A DNA stretch of 64,000 nt from NCBI RefSeq assembly GCF_900111115.1, contig NZ_FOGD01000002.1, forward strand, positions 372,001 to 436,000, in the 5' to 3' direction. Source of the stretch: Giesbergeria anulus. GTDB taxonomy: Bacteria; Pseudomonadota; Gammaproteobacteria; Burkholderiales; Burkholderiaceae_C. The notes beneath the pieces were generated by a model, which saw only the letters and a program-made list of their open reading frames with translations, was not told the DNA's origin and did no database searches. This document shows positions 63,951 to 64,000 of this stretch, piece by piece (positions within the stretch are counted from its first letter, which is position 1; each line of letters starts with the position of its first letter). Position numbers and translations under genes: made by a program.

Positions 63951-64000
63951 TTAGCGCCAAGCGATGATGCCACCGATGGTAGTGGCTTGGGCACGGCCTT
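63951..64000 (-). CDS. Possible 3' end of a gene upstream of ftsY (partial)
   Basis: On the minus strand a frame enters from beyond the window and reads GRAQATTIGGIIAWR before TAA at 63953-63951. It is too short to identify. The stem-loop immediately after the stop is weak support that this is a real gene end. Confidence 0.3.
   Translation of the reverse strand, partial: GRAQATTIGGIIAWR

Noticed and set aside
1-64000. CRISPR array, rRNA operon or replication origin
   Set aside because: No regularly spaced repeats, no rRNA-like sequence and no DnaA-box cluster were seen by eye.

Overview
The window reads as a chromosomal segment of a betaproteobacterium of the Burkholderiales, most likely Comamonadaceae. 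The support is gene order rather than a database match: argD/DUF3579/rpsT/murJ, purM/AI-2E transporter/hda/HAD/pcnB/folK, petABC-sspAB, murA-hisG-hisD with tatABC at the far end of the his cluster, and a short-form HisG. DNA is moderately GC-rich and genes are tightly packed, with many 1-11 base start/stop overlaps.

Layout. 1-5.1 kb: end of an H-NS gene with its terminator, a flavin monooxygenase, kynurenine formamidase, a cysteine-cluster protein, argF, argD, DUF3579. 5.1-14.2 kb: rpsT, murJ, an AI-2E family transporter, purM, hda, a HAD phosphatase, pcnB, folK, a TusA-like protein, cysM. 14.26-17.2 kb: a tRNA-Leu(CAA) followed by about 2.6 kb of decayed integrative element (truncated tyrosine integrase plus ORF debris), then tRNA-Thr(TGT). 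17.2-24.9 kb: sspAB, the cytochrome bc1 genes petABC, mscL, pdxA, a Nif3-like protein and a DegS/DegQ-like protease. 24.9-29.9 kb: tatC, tatB, tatA, HIT, patatin, hisE, hisI, hisF on the minus strand. 30.0-45.0 kb: galE and a complete pelABCDEFG exopolysaccharide operon, closed by a spherulin-4-like lipoprotein. 45.0-55.9 kb: hisA, hisH, hisB, an inverted hisC, hisD, hisG, murA, ibaG, an ABC-2 exporter, DUF1841, a TRIC channel, trmL, comF. 55.9-64.0 kb: a BioC-like methyltransferase, an SCO lipoprotein, a PAS-GGDEF-EAL protein, a Bug-family binding protein, rpoH, an EF-hand protein, ftsY.

The main point of interest is the 15 kb galE-pel-spherulin block. It sits between hisA and hisF, two genes that are normally adjacent. 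The pieces fit one pathway. GalE carries Cys at the position that lets epimerases accept N-acetylated sugars, so it could make UDP-GalNAc. PelF would polymerise it, PelD/E/G with PelF would form the c-di-GMP-gated inner-membrane synthase, PelA would deacetylate and trim, and PelB/PelC would export. The terminal lipoprotein keeps the catalytic-type Asp-Glu and Glu of the spherulin-4 (GH135) hydrolases, which cleave GalNAc polymers in fungi. It is a candidate extra Pel-cutting enzyme. A PAS-GGDEF-EAL protein 13 kb away could supply or remove the c-di-GMP read by PelD.

Other points worth attention are an in-place inversion of hisC that splits the his operon, a CIRCE operator lying across a likely rpoH promoter, and the integrase remnant with repeated TTACGGTA sites and a possible degenerate attR.
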